Part shown: in pieces, positions 31,691 to 44,300 of the stretch
Layout of the letters: the number at the start of each line of letters is the position of its first letter
Numbering within the stretch: position 1 is the stretch's first letter
Source: Crithidia fasciculata
Lineage: Eukaryota; Euglenozoa; Kinetoplastea; Trypanosomatida; Trypanosomatidae
DNA length: 64,000 nucleotides
Reading direction: 5' to 3'
Assembly: GCA_000331325.2 (NCBI GenBank)
Contig: CM003436.1
Span: forward strand, 1,039,222 to 1,103,221
The notes under the pieces: model-generated
The model's input: only the letters and a program-made list of their open reading frames with translations
Database searches by the model: none
What the model was told of the DNA's origin: nothing
Translations under genes and position numbers: made by a program

Positions 31691-34600
31691 GAGCAGCAAA
31701 GTGTAAAACGAGGAGAAAACAGAAGCAAAATTGACTCCCATCTTTCCTTTTTTTTTTCCAACTCGACTGCGGGGCGATGTGGTAGGAGACCGGGAAGGGC
31801 AGAGGACAGCGGCGGTGTTGCAGACACGCACCTTTTCTCCTTTCGCGACGGAAGACGTGAACATCGTTGCGGACCAATTCGCCGGTGCCCGCGAGAACCA
31901 AATGAAGAAAACGCAGTGAAAAAAAAAAAGGGGAGAGGCGTCTTGAATTGAACGTATCAAACTGAAAAAAAAAAAGGAGGATTTGGGGGAAAGGATGGAA
32001 CGAGGTATCATTGCAGAGGTAATAGTAATCACCAGCGGGACAGCACCGCCTGTCACCTGCTGCAGCGCGTCCACCACCGGCTTGGCCTCGCCGTTTTTTT
32101 TTTTTTTTTTGTAGTGCTCAGTTCAACGCAAGCAGAGCAACGCTTCATTCTTGTTGTTTTATTCTTGTCAGTTAAGACTTGTCTCTCTCTTTCTCGTCTG
32201 ACGGTGGATGATATTGATCAGTAGAGTAATATCAGCTCCGCGGTGCTCGGTTTTTTTTTTTTTTTTGCTTGCGTTGCTTCACTTTGCATCTTTTTACACT
32301 TTCCTTCGCTTCCAGCCGGCTCTCTCTCTCTTTTCTCTTTCTCTGTGTTAGTACTGTTGTTGGAATACGAGAGCTTCTAGTGTACATGACGGGAAAAGAG
32401 AAAAGTAACTCGTTCTTCTTACTACTATTAACTTCCTCTTTTAGTGTATTCAACGTACAAAAAATGAGAAAAAAATAAAAGAGCCTACTCCGTTTTTTTT
32501 TTCTGTGTTTGCTAGCTGGCTACTGCGGAAGACAGGAAAACAATTCTTATCCCGCACTTGGTTCCGTTTTCGTCTGAAGAGAAGAAAAGAGAACGTGAAA
32601 GAAAAAAAACTATGTATTTGTGCAGCCTCCTACACGCTTTTATATTTTACATATGAGTATCACTTCGACGACTCCGCAGCACCCGTGGCGATGTACATAC
32701 ACGCGTTGCCGCACTTCCTGACTTTACGGACACGTAGAGGCAGAAGAGTCCATGAGTCTTTCTTGCTTTTTTTTTGTTTGTCTTATATGCGGCTGTGTAT
32801 GTGTATGTGTCTGTGTTGCAGCGCAAAAAAAGTTAGATTTCTGTCGCGCGCTCGTCTTCCTTTGCTGACACACGATGAGTTGAGCGGTCTGTACCACCTT
32901 TTTTTTTTCTTTTTGTTGTTTGTGGAAGGAGCGCGCTTGGTATCCTTTAAACTTGTCTTCTGTTAACTATTTTGATGGATTTCAATCATAATTTCGTAGT
33001 TCACACCTGCCCCACAATAAAAGGAAAAGAAAAAAAGAAAAGAGAAAAAAAAAAGTGTCTTCGTTGTTCTCCTTTCTTCTTACTTGCGTTGCCCCTCCGT
33101 TTTTTTTTCCCTTTTGCATGCCTGTAATGTTGTCTTGTTGTTGAAAGACACATTTTGAAAAGAGATAATAAAAAGATGAATAATTTTGTTGCCGAAGAGG
33201 TGAAATGGACGCGTCGAGGCGCATACTCTCTCGTTGTGTTTACTGGCTAAGGAAGGGACCACCTCTTTTGAGACGGGCGTCGAGGAGAAACACGGCGATT
33301 GCTGGTGATCTTGTGTCCACTGCAGATACATCTGACACGTCTAAGGGAAAGCAGAAAAGAAAAAAAAAAGACACTCCAGAATTTAAGATGGGGTCTTTTG
33401 CGTCCGCGCCGACGAAAAAACTCTCCGCCTTTATGCACTGCCCTATTGCTCTCACTCTCCTCAATTTCTTTCCTGACACGTTCCTCTTTTGCGTGTGGTC
33501 TCCGGAAAACCCTACAATTTCTGCCTTGCCTTCGTGCGATGTGCCACCGTGTATGGGTCTCACTTCATCGACCCTCTCTGTGCCTGTCACCACTGTCACC
33601 AAAACTAAAAAAACAATCGCCTTTTTCTAACATACAGCCACGCACTCCTGTGACGTGTCCTTCCTGCCTATCCCACCTCATCTAGTAGGCTTCTTTCTTC
33701 ACCCTTTCCTCCCCTTTTAGTTCTTTCTGCAGACTCCGACGGCCAACAGCATCTGCTCCAGTCGTGTCCTTTCGACTCGTTTACTCGAAAATCGATCCGA
33801 CAAAGACTTCTACCGCATTCCTCTACTTATAAATACAAAGGTAGTGCGTGTGTGTGCCAGGACGCTCCAAAGGGAAGAAACCGCCTTCTACTCCTTTGTG
33901 AAGGCTTTTCTTCTGTAAAAATCTAAATTTTAAATTGATTGTATTCGCTCACTCTTTGTTATTATTCTAAAACACTATCGCTCATTGCTTGTAGCTTCAT
34001 TGCCTCTCTCTTCTCGGTCGAAAAACTAACTTTCTGCCTTTCTCCCTCTTTTCTTTGTCCTGTTTCAGCACGTGAAACGCCTCAACTCGACCAAGCAGTC
34101 TCCTCTCTGCGTCTTTGCGAGCGTTTTAGTAAGACGCAAATAAAAGTTATCAGAGATAAAAACGGGAATACAAGCCTACTAAGGAGCTCCTCAGCGTGTT
34201 TTTAGACCAGTGTACACCATATATTTATATATACAACCCTTAATTTGTTTCTTCATTTTCTTTCTTGTTGTGCACGCTTAGTTTTTTTTTGTTTCCCCTC
34301 GGTGATCGTGACAAGGTTGCGAGCAGCACTCTTGATTCTTTGCTGATCTTTCTCTTTTTTGTTCTCCACGTTTCTTTTTTCCCTCGCACTCTTTACTTCT
34401 TCTCCTCTCGCGTTCGGTGCTCTTGTGTTTTGTCCAACACGGAAACAAAAAAACAACCCAAAAGCTTTTTCTGTTTCGCGACACTACACCGCCTTTTTTT
34501 TTCTTGCTACTCCCTTACCCTCCACTTACTGACATAACTACAATTATAGTAGTCATTCCGCATAACTATAGCTTGTTTCTCTTTCTGATTTTGTTGCCTA

Positions 34601-35696
34601 ACTGCTCGCTTTTTTTTTCTCTGTTTTTTTTTTTTTCAAGTTTGACTCGTTTTTGCGCCACCTCCAGTGCACTCGACGCTTTTTTTCTCCGAATTGTTTT
34701 TTTTGTTGTTGTCGTTTCCCGTCTGTGCCCCTCGATATTAGAGAAGGCTCTCTGGATTTCTTCTTCTCGATTGTTGCTTCATTCTTCACTTGTCTTTGTG
34801 TCTTTTTTCCCCGGTCTGATATTATAAGTATTACCTCTTATTTTATCCCTAGTGAAGTAGATCCAGAGTTCTGTTACAACGGGAACTCTTCCACCACAGT
34901 CACGCAGTTTTATTGACTCCCCCTGTCAAGCATTAACATATTTTTTTCTCTTTTTTTTTTCGTCGTACAAACCGCTTACGACTGCTTTGCACATACGTAG
35001 AGCACCCCCCGCCTTCTCTTCTTTTTTTTTGTTTTCCCCTTACACCTTTCCTTTTCTCACTTCATTTATTAACACCTGTTTTCTTAGCCCTGCTGCGATC
35101 TTCACTGTTGTGCGTTTCCCTCGCCCTCTTTCTTGTCCTTTTTTTTTCTATTTCACAGAGTGCCAATTTCATTTTTCTGGTATTGTCTTGAAGCCCTCTT
35201 GCTGCCCTCGCCTACGAAACAATTAGCGTTTACGGTGATAGCGCAAATAAGTGCACTGTCCAGCAGTTTTTCTCTTTTTTTTCTTCTATCTGAAGACACC
35301 GACTTGGTTGCTTTCGTTTTTGCTTTTGATTTACTTCTTTCCTTCTTTTTACCGGAGCGAAAAAAAACGTCAGTTACACACGCTGAATTTGAAAGAACAA
35401 AAGTTTTTAAGCGCCGAAAACAAAACCGCTTTAGCTCCTAAAATTTTGCTCTCGTGAGTCTGATACATCTGCAATCGTGATACAAACGCACTTTTTGTTT
35501 TCTTCTTTTTTTCATTTCCAATCTTCGGTTTTTTTTTTTTTTGTAGTCCGTACTTCTCTACGTTCTTAGTGTCCTTGTTGCCTACTGCATTACCCAAGCC
35601 AAACTTGGCCTTTTTCTGCTTTCACCCGCCTCCGCAACCTTTAAGGTAACAATAAAGCCTTCTCTTTTTTCCTTTCTGCTTTCACGATCAGCGCCG
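31691..35696. other. 4-kb AT-rich spacer before the ABC transporters
   Basis: No confident gene. Homopolymer-rich throughout. A small GC-rich patch at 32009-32093 reads as a protein-like fragment on the - strand (see findings). A frame at 33205-33630 (+) and its antisense are of mixed composition and not convincing. The region ends with the ABCB splice tract. Confidence 0.55.
35530..35546 (+). promoter_or_regulatory. putative spliced-leader acceptor for ABCB at 35697
   Basis: A run of 14 T followed by GTAG; AG at 35545-35546, 150 nt before the ATG. Confidence 0.6.
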
Positions 35697-38600
35697 ATGT
35701 TCCACAACGAGCCGGCCCACGACGAGCGTGACGCGCAGAGCGTCTTTGACAGCGAAGGCCCACGCGAACCCTATTCCCCTGTGCAGGGACACGTGGTCGG
35801 CAATGCTGGCGCTCCGCCAACGGGCGAGGTGACGACGTCATCGCTGCTGCTGCGGCCACGAAACCCCGACGCGTCGAACACCGCCTCCCACCCCTACGCG
35901 GACGACAGCGGCGCATTTTCCACTCCACTGAAGAAGCCAGCCCTGGTCGGCGCACAGGATGGGGAGGAGGGTAGCAGCAACAGCAGCAGCAATCAGGATC
36001 CCCTCTTCTCCGCTGAGGAGGTCATCAAGCCAGCGGAGGAGCGGCAGAGTGTTTCGGTCCTGGCCATTTTTCGCTACGCCGACACGGCCGATCGTGTGCT
36101 CATGATCGTCGGCACCGTGTGCGCCGTTGCCAGTGGTGCCGGCATGCCTCTCTTCTCCTTCGTCTTTGGCCGCATCGCAACGGACTTAATCAGCCAGCAG
36201 GGCAATACGGCGAGCACTACGGCGAGCACGGCGCTCATCATGGTGTACATCGGCATCGGCATGTTCGTGGTCTGCGGCGGCCACGTGCTGTGCTGGACCA
36301 TCGCCGCCAGCCGCCAGGTGGCCCGCATCCGCCTGCGCTTCTTCCAGGCGGTGCTGCGGCAGGACATTGGGTGGCACGACGAGCACAGCCCAGGTGAGCT
36401 GACGGCGCGCATGACGGGTGACACCCGTGTGATCCAGAACGGCATCAACGACAAGCTCTCTCAGGGTATCAACAACGCCTCGCTGGGTTTGCTCGGCTTT
36501 GTGTTCGGCTTTATCTTCTGCTGGGAGCTGACTCTTGTGATGTTTGGCATGATGCCCTTCATCGCCGTGATGGCAGCTATTATTGGCAACATCGTGGCAA
36601 AGATGACCGAGTCCTCCCGCAAGCACTTCGCCAAGGCCGGTTCGATGGCGACAGAGGTGATGGAGAACATCCGCACGGTGCAGACCTTCGGCAAGGAGGA
36701 CTACGAGACAGAGCGCTTCCACGCAGCTGTCTTGTTGGCCCAAAACCGCGGTATTCGAAAGGAGTTTGCTGGTAATCTTTCTGCTGCCGTGATTATGGCG
36801 CTTGTCTTCATCAGCTACACCATCGCCTTCTTCTTTGGCTCCTACCTCGTGCAGTGGGGCCGGGCAGACATGAAGGACGTCATCTCGACGTTCTTTTCAG
36901 TGTTGATGGGCAGCTTCGGCTTGGGCTTCGTAGCACCGAGCATGACAGCTTTCACTGAGTCCCGTGCTGCTGCCTTTGAGATCTTCAAGGCAATCGATCG
37001 CGTGCCGCCAGTGGACATTGACGCCGGTGGTATTCCCGTCACCAGCTTCCGCCAGAGCATCGAGTTCCGCAATGTAAAGTTTGCGTATCCTACTCGCCCA
37101 GACATGATGCTCTTCCGCGACCTGAACCTGACGATCAAGTGCGGGCAGAAGGTTGCCTTCTCTGGCGCGTCCGGGTGCGGCAAGTCGTCGATGATCGGGC
37201 TGATCCAGCGCTTCTACGACCCGCTGGGCGGCGCGGTGCTGTGCGACGGACTGGACATGCGCGAGCTGTGCCTGCACGACTGGCGCGACCAGATCGGCAT
37301 TGTGTCGCAGGAGCCAAACCTGTTCGCCGGGACGATGATGGAGAACGTGCGCGTGGGCAAGGCGGACGCGACGGAGGAGGAGGTGGTCGAGGCGTGCAAG
37401 CAGGCCAACATCCACGACACGATCATGGCGCTGCCGGACCAGTACAACACGCCGGTCGGCGCCGTCGGGTCGCAGCTGTCGGGTGGGCAGAAGCAGCGCA
37501 TTGCGATTGCGCGCGCGCTGGTGAAGCGGCCGCCGATTTTGCTGCTGGACGAGGCGACGAGCGCGCTGGACCGGAAGTCGGAGGTGGAGGTGCAGGGTGC
37601 GCTGGACCAGCTGATGCAGAAGGGCGGCATGACGGTGATCATCATCGCGCACCGCCTGGCGACGATCCGCGACGTAGACTGCATCTACTACGTGAAGTAC
37701 GACGGCGTGGAGGGCAGCAAGATCTCGGAGAGCGGCACGTTCGACGAGCTGATGGCGCTGGGTGGCGAGTTTGCTGCGATGGCGAAGATCCAGGGCGTGC
37801 CGGCGGACGGCGGGCGTGCGGGCGGCAAGGGCGAGGCCGCGAAGGCGAAGGAGGACCATCTGAACGTCATCCTGGACGAGGCGTCGCTGGCGAAGCTGGA
37901 CGAGGAGGCGCCGCGCACGGAGCGCCAGAAGGTGCCCATTGAGAACTTGGCAAAGTGGGAGGTGAAGCGCGTCGATGTCGGCTTCCGCCGGTTAATGAAG
38001 ATGAACAGCGATAAGCTGTGGGCTATTGGCCTCGGTGTTCTCGGTTCCATCATCGGTGGCGCCTCTCGTCCGACAAACTCGATTCTCATGGGCTACATGT
38101 TGCGGGTGTTGGGTCAGTACCAGTTCGACAAGGATGCCGATGCCCTTCGGAGCGGCACAAACCTTTACGCACCCCTTTTCTTCGTCTTTGCCGTTGCGAG
38201 CTTCTCAGGGTGGGTGTTGCACAGCTTCTACGGCTACGCTGGTGAGTTTCTCACTACGAAGCTGCGCGTGCTGCTCTTCCGCCAGATCATGCGTCAGGAC
38301 ATGAGCTTCTTCGACATTCCTGGCCGCGACGCCGGTACACTGGCTGGCATGCTTTCCGGTGACTGCGAGGCGGTGCACCAGCTGTGGGGCCCGTCGATTG
38401 GTCTCAAGGTGCAGACAGTGTGCACGATTGCAGCAGGTTTGGTGGTTGGCTTCATCTACCAATGGAAGCTTGCCTTTGTGGCGCTTGCTTGCATGCCGTT
38501 GATTGTCGTGAGCAGTGTGGCGGAGCGCCTTATGATGAACGGCTACACAAACGTCAAGGAAGGCGACACAGACGACACGATCGTGACGGAGGCGTTGTCG

Positions 38601-39731
38601 AACGTACGCACCGTGACGTCCTTCAATATGAAGGAGGACCGTGTGAACGCTTTCAAGGAAGCACTGCGGGACGAAGGCCCACGCAGCGTAAAGAAGGGCA
38701 TCATTGCCGGTGGTATCTACGGCATCACCCAGTTTATCTTCTACGCTGTTTACGCTTTGTGCTTCTGGTACGGTGGCAAGCTGATCGATAAAGGAGAGGC
38801 GGACTTTAAGGACGTCATGATTGCCGCGATGTCAGTGCTCATGGGTGCGCAGAATGCCGGCGAGGCTGGCGCCTTTGCGACGAAGCTGGCGGACGCCGAG
38901 CGCGCTGCAAAGCGTGTCTTCAGCGTGATTGACCGTGTGCCCGATGTCGACCCTTACACCCGTGGTGATAAATGCATTGGTGAAGGATGTGCGATTGACT
39001 TCCACAAGGTGCAGTTCATCTACCCCGCGCGTCCGAAGCAGGTGGTGCTGGCCTCCGTGAACCTGAAGTTCGGTGACCGCACGGCAAACGGGCTGATGGG
39101 GCAGACCGGCTGCGGCAAGTCGACCATCATCCAGATGCTGGCACGCTTTTACGAGCGGCGGTCGGGCCTGGTCACGGTGAACGGCAAGGACCTGTCATCG
39201 CTGGACATTGAGGAGTGGCGCCGCAACATCAGCATTGTGCTGCAGGAGCCGAACCTGTTCAGCGGGACGGTGCGCGAGAACATCCGCTACGCGCGCGGCG
39301 ACGCGACGGACGAGGAGATCGAGGAGGCGGCGAGGCTCGCGCACATCCACCACGAGATCATCAAGTGGCCGGAGGGCTACGACACGGACGTGGGCTACAA
39401 GGGCCGCGCGCTGTCGGGCGGCCAGAAGCAGCGCGTGGCGATCGCGCGCGGGCTGCTGCGGCGGCCGAAGCTGCTGCTGCTGGACGAGGCGACGAGTGCG
39501 CTGGACAACGTGACGGAGTCGAAGGTGCAGGCCGGCATCGACGCCTTCCAGGCGAAGTACGGCATCACGACGGTGAGCATCGCGCACCGCCTGACGACGA
39601 TCCGCAACTGCGACCAGATCATTCTGCTGGACTCGGGCCACATCATCGAGCAGGGCAGCCACGAGGAGCTGATGGCGCTTGGTGGCGAGTACAAGGTGCG
39701 CTACGACCTCTACACCAACGCTGTCCGATAG
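35697..39731 (+). CDS. ABC transporter, subfamily B (MDR/P-glycoprotein-like), copy 1
   Basis: 1344 aa, a full transporter arranged as membrane domain 1, ATP-binding domain 1, membrane domain 2, ATP-binding domain 2. NBD1 has Walker A GASGCGKSS at 490-498, signature LSGGQKQR from 594 and Walker B ILLLDEATSALD from 614. NBD2 has Walker A GQTGCGKST at 1135-1143, LSGGQKQR and LLLLDEATSALD. Both catalytic Glu residues and both H-loops (IIAHRLATI, SIAHRLTTI) are present, so both sites look able to hydrolyse ATP. The linker after NBD1 is Lys/Glu/Gly-rich. ABCB exporters move hydrophobic substrates or drugs across membranes; Leishmania relatives confer multidrug resistance when amplified. The exact orthologue (probably ABCB4/MDR1-like, from gene context) is inference. 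The tandem copy lies 1.6 kb downstream. Confidence 0.95.
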   Translation: MFHNEPAHDERDAQSVFDSEGPREPYSPVQGHVVGNAGAPPTGEVTTSSLLLRPRNPDASNTASHPYADDSGAFSTPLKKPALVGAQDGEEGSSNSSSNQDPLFSAEEVIKPAEERQSVSVLAIFRYADTADRVLMIVGTVCAVASGAGMPLFSFVFGRIATDLISQQGNTASTTASTALIMVYIGIGMFVVCGGHVLCWTIAASRQVARIRLRFFQAVLRQDIGWHDEHSPGELTARMTGDTRVIQNGINDKLSQGINNASLGLLGFVFGFIFCWELTLVMFGMMPFIAVMAAIIGNIVAKMTESSRKHFAKAGSMATEVMENIRTVQTFGKEDYETERFHAAVLLAQNRGIRKEFAGNLSAAVIMALVFISYTIAFFFGSYLVQWGRADMKDVISTFFSVLMGSFGLGFVAPSMTAFTESRAAAFEIFKAIDRVPPVDIDAGGIPVTSFRQSIEFRNVKFAYPTRPDMMLFRDLNLTIKCGQKVAFSGASGCGKSSMIGLIQRFYDPLGGAVLCDGLDMRELCLHDWRDQIGIVSQEPNLFAGTMMENVRVGKADATEEEVVEACKQANIHDTIMALPDQYNTPVGAVGSQLSGGQKQRIAIARALVKRPPILLLDEATSALDRKSEVEVQGALDQLMQKGGMTVIIIAHRLATIRDVDCIYYVKYDGVEGSKISESGTFDELMALGGEFAAMAKIQGVPADGGRAGGKGEAAKAKEDHLNVILDEASLAKLDEEAPRTERQKVPIENLAKWEVKRVDVGFRRLMKMNSDKLWAIGLGVLGSIIGGASRPTNSILMGYMLRVLGQYQFDKDADALRSGTNLYAPLFFVFAVASFSGWVLHSFYGYAGEFLTTKLRVLLFRQIMRQDMSFFDIPGRDAGTLAGMLSGDCEAVHQLWGPSIGLKVQTVCTIAAGLVVGFIYQWKLAFVALACMPLIVVSSVAERLMMNGYTNVKEGDTDDTIVTEALSNVRTVTSFNMKEDRVNAFKEALRDEGPRSVKKGIIAGGIYGITQFIFYAVYALCFWYGGKLIDKGEADFKDVMIAAMSVLMGAQNAGEAGAFATKLADAERAAKRVFSVIDRVPDVDPYTRGDKCIGEGCAIDFHKVQFIYPARPKQVVLASVNLKFGDRTANGLMGQTGCGKSTIIQMLARFYERRSGLVTVNGKDLSSLDIEEWRRNISIVLQEPNLFSGTVRENIRYARGDATDEEIEEAARLAHIHHEIIKWPEGYDTDVGYKGRALSGGQKQRVAIARGLLRRPKLLLLDEATSALDNVTESKVQAGIDAFQAKYGITTVSIAHRLTTIRNCDQIILLDSGHIIEQGSHEELMALGGEYKVRYDLYTNAVR

Positions 39732-41358
39732 CGTTTTCTCGATGATGTACTTAGCAGTAAACGTTTGCTTCAACTGGGAAGATTAGTCGATGGGGACCTC
39801 CGATCGCAGAAAACGCAGTGTCATCTGATCTTCCTTCTTTTTTTGCTCTTATTTGCTTTGAATCACTGTTCTTTTTCTTTGGTGTTGCTCGTCACTCGTG
39901 ATCTCCGCGGTTTTTGCCCCACGACATGATTCGAATTCCGTGAAGCAAAGTCGTTTTGATGATCATAGAAGGCAGCCCACGGAAAACAAGGAGTGTCAAA
40001 CTCTTTCTTTTTTTTGTGCCATTCTGATATATTTAGTTTCTTTTTATTTATCAGCGCTTTTATCATCTTTCTATTTTAAACGGCACAAAGTATTTCTTGT
40101 TAACATATATATTTGTTTTTTTTTTCCGCACTCAGTCGATCGCGCGAGATGCTGAGACGGGTTTATGGCAGCCAGTTTTAGGTATATGTTTGCATATGGC
40201 CTCCCAGAAACACAGCACTTTCAAAAGGCATCGTCGAACGTAGAAGTAGCCTCCAGGAATGGAACTGCAGCGCGGATTGCTTGCGCGTTGGTGGGAGTGG
40301 TGAGGCATCAGACAACAACAACAAAAAATAACTGAGCGGCATTATCCGTTTCAGATGCACTACAACACCTGTGCTCAATTTCCGAAGGGGTTGCCGCGCC
40401 GCAGTACGTTCATTCCAAATGACCATAATAGTTTAATGATAATGGAGTCGACATGCGCGTCAAGGACTCAAGGAGCAGGCTCACGAGTGTGCTTCTTTTT
40501 CGCTATTCCCGAAGTATTTTTTATTACTATTTCTTTCTTATCTTCCTACTCCTCATTTTCGTTTTATTTTGGGTCTGATGCGCACATGACGACTTGCTGA
40601 ACAACAAAAACAAAAAATAACAACACATTCACCATCTTTTTACTACCTCGCCGACTACAGATCACCACCTAAGAGATTTAAATTGCGACGTTACGCAACA
40701 AGCTGAGCGAAAACAAGACAAGCAAACAAGAAAGAAACACAAAGGACGAAACGCTGACAGAGTTATTTTACCGAACCCGCACCCTTTCTCTTGCAGTAAA
40801 GTGATTAGGTGTGCTGTCGTTTGCTAAGCTCTCTCTCTCTCTTTGCATCTTGCCATTGTCCGTTTTTTTGTTCAAGTTTCTACAGCACCTTTACGCAGCT
40901 TTTCTTTCCTCTTCAGGCCAACATTCACAATCTTGGTTTTTTTTTTTGCCTCCTAAGTGCTTTTGGGGCTTTATTTTCCTTTTTTTTTTTCTTCGCTTCA
41001 TTTTTTATCTTTTTTCCTCTCACTCTTCCTCCACAAGCCGTGCTTTTCCTTGTTTCAAATACTTTTTTTATTTTCTGTTTAAACTGATCGCGGTCTCCTG
41101 TGCAGACAGACGTTTGGCGCTCCGTGGTTGCGTTCAGCTCACTTACCAAGGATCGCGAGGTCAGTCTGCGTTCTTTTTCTCTCTTGACAGTTGTTTTCCT
41201 GCAGATAGGGAAACACAACAGGAGGAAGATTACACGGCTGTTTCTTCGCATTTTTACCTTCTTTTTTTTTTTTGCCGCTTCTCATTGTTGGGCTCAGCGT
41301 AAAGCAAGAAGCTGCTGACAACATCATACACAAGAGTCACCGACTAAGAGTGGAGAAA
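39732..41358. other. spacer between the two ABCB genes
   Basis: 1.6 kb, AT-rich, no gene. Unlike the coding regions, it shows no obvious repeat of the flank upstream of the first copy. Confidence 0.6.
41256..41297 (+). promoter_or_regulatory. putative spliced-leader acceptor for ABCB at 41359
   Basis: T run then C/T-rich sequence ending GGGCTCAG; AG at 41296-41297, 61 nt before the ATG. Confidence 0.55.
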
Positions 41359-44300
41359 ATGCCGTCCAACAACTCCCCGCGGACGGGTGACCGCCGCAAC
41401 TCCGAAGACGTGCGCGTTTTCAATCTTGAGAACAACGACTCCCATTCCCCAATGGGTAACGAGTACGAGGAGGACGTCGCGTCCAGGCTGAACCAGCGCC
41501 GTGCGTCGGATGTTTCGCATGAGCCCGATGCACAGCAGCCCGGCGAGGCCGATTCTCACATGTCCTTCAGTGCGCCTGCGGGGCAGCGCAACGGCTTTGA
41601 AATTGTGCAGACGCAGGCTGAGAAGGAGGTGGCGCCGGTGCAGGGCCGCAAGTATGCCAGCACGAGCGGGACGGCAAACACGGAGAGCTCGATGAAAAAG
41701 AGCAATGCCAGCGACAGCGACAGCGAGGTGGAGCGGCCGGCCTTCACGGCTGAGGAGGTCATCAAGCCGGCAGAGAAGAAAGAGTCGGTGTCTTTCTTTG
41801 GCATCTTCCGCTACGCTGACCGCACCGACAAAATTATGATGATTGTTGGCACCTTCTGCGCCGTTGTCTGCGGTGGTGGTCTCCCCGCCTTCTCGTTTGT
41901 CTTTGGTCGCATCATGAATGACCTTCTCGTCTCCAACGACCCAGAGAAAGCCACAGCAAAGACGGCGCTCATCATGGTGTACATCGGCATCGGCATGTTC
42001 GTGGTCTGCGGCGGGCACGTGCTGTGCTGGACCATCGCCGCCAGCCGCCAGGTGGCCCGCATCCGCCTGCGTTTCTTCCAGGCGGTGCTGCGGCAGGACA
42101 TCGGGTGGCACGACGAGCACAGCCCAGGTGAGCTGACGGCGCGCATGACGGGCGACACCCGTGTGATCCAGAACGGCATCAACGACAAGCTCTCTCAGGG
42201 TATTATGAATGGTGCTATGGGCTTGCTCGGTTTTATCTTCGGTTTCGTCTTCTGCTGGGAGCTGACGCTCGTTATGCTCGGCATGATGCCCTTCATCGCC
42301 ATCATGGGTGCGGTAATTGGCAATATTATGTCTAAGATGACGGAGCAGACCCGCAAGCACTTCGCCAAGGCCGGCTCGATGGCGACAGAGGTGATGGAGA
42401 ACATCCGCACGGTGCAGACCTTCGGCAAGGAGGATTACGAGACAGACCGGTTTGCGCAAGCTGTCTTGCTGGCTCAAGCAAAGGGCATCCGCAAAGAGTT
42501 CACGAGCACCGGTTCTGCTGGTATCATCATGGCGCTTGTCTTCATCACCTACACGGTGGCCTTCTTCTTTGCTTCCTACCTCGTGCAGTGGGGCCGCACC
42601 GAGATGAAGAACGTCATCTCTACCTTCATGTCCGTCCTCATGGGCAGCTTCGGTATCGGCTTTGTCTCCCCGAGCGCCACCGCGTTTGCTGAGTCCCGCG
42701 CTGCCGCCTTTGAGATCTTCAAGGCAATCGACCGCGTGCCGCCGGTGGACATTGACGCCGGCGGTATTCCCGTCACCAGCTTCCGTCAGAGCATCGAGTT
42801 CCGCAACGTGAAGTTCGCGTACCCAGCGCGTCCCGACATGATGCTCTTCCGCGACCTGAACCTGACGATCAAGTGCGGGCAGAAGGTTGCCTTCTCTGGC
42901 GCTTCCGGGTGCGGCAAGTCGTCGATGATCGGGCTGATCCAGCGCTTCTACGACCCGCTGGGCGGCGCGGTGCTGTGCGACGGACTGGACATGCGCGAGC
43001 TGTGCCTGCACGACTGGCGCGACCAGATCGGCATTGTGTCGCAGGAGCCGAACCTGTTCGCCGGGACGATGATGGAGAACGTGCGCGTGGGCAAGGCGGA
43101 CGCGACGGAGGAGGAGGTGGTCGAGGCGTGCAAGCAGGCCAACATCCACGACACGATCATGGCGCTGCCGGACCAGTACAACACGCCGGTCGGCGCCGTC
43201 GGGTCGCAGCTGTCGGGTGGGCAGAAGCAGCGCATTGCGATTGCGCGCGCGCTGGTGAAGCGGCCGCCGATCCTGCTGCTGGACGAGGCGACGAGCGCGC
43301 TGGACCGGAAGTCGGAGGTGGAGGTGCAGGGTGCGCTGGACCAGCTGATGCAGAAGGGCGGCATGACGGTGATCATCATCGCGCACCGCCTGGCGACGAT
43401 CCGCGACGTGGACTGCATCTACTACGTGAAGTACGACGGCGTGGAGGGCAGCAAGATCTCGGAGAGCGGCACGTTCGACGAGCTGATGGCGCTGGGTGGC
43501 GAGTTTGCTGCGATGGCGAAGATCCAGGGCGTGCCGGCGGACGGCGGGCGTGCGGGCGGCAAGGGCGAGGCCGCGAAGGCGAAGGAGGACCACCTGAACG
43601 TCATCCTGGACGAGGCGTCGCTGGCGAAGCTGGACGAGGAGGCGCCGCGCACGGAGCGCCAAAAGGTGCCGATTGAGAACCTCGTGAAGTGGGAGGTGAA
43701 GCGTGTAAAGATCGGCTTCTTGCGTCTAATGAAGATGAACAGTAGCAAGACGTGGGCTATCGTTCTCGGTTTCATTGGCTCTGCCTTGACCGGTGCCAGC
43801 GGCCCTGCCAACGCCATTCTCTTCGGTGAGATTCTCGGCGTTCTCGGCCAGTATCAGGTTGACAAGGATGTCGGTGCCCTTCGGAGCGGCACAAACCTTT
43901 ACGCACCTCTCTTCCTCGTCTTCGCTGCCGCAACATTCATCGGCTGGTCTCTTCAGGGCTTCTACGGCTACGCCGGCGAGCACTTGACGACAAAGATTCG
44001 CGTGCTGCTCTTCCGCCAGATCATGCGCCAGGACATGAGCTTTTTCGACATTCCCGGCCGCGACGCCGGTACACTGGCTGGCATGCTGTCTGGTGACTGC
44101 GAGGCAGTGCACCAGCTGTGGGGCCCGTCGATCGGTCTCAAGGTGCAGACGGCTTGCACTGTAGGTGCCGGTCTGATCATTGGCTTTATCTATCAGTGGA
44201 AGCTTGCCTTTGTGGCGCTTGCCTGCATGCCCGTAGTGGCGCTGTGCAACGTCGTACAGCAGCAGATGATGATGGGTTACACGCAGAAGAGGGAAGGTGA

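Noticed and set aside
33205-33630. 141-codon + frame and its 120-codon antisense counterpart
   Set aside because: Both have mixed, low-complexity composition with Lys and Phe runs from A/T tracts, no domain, and no clear splice signal.
41344-43662. 772-codon open frame antisense to the second ABC transporter
   Set aside because: The same composition effect; a similar antisense frame exists under the first transporter where the sense DNA is identical.
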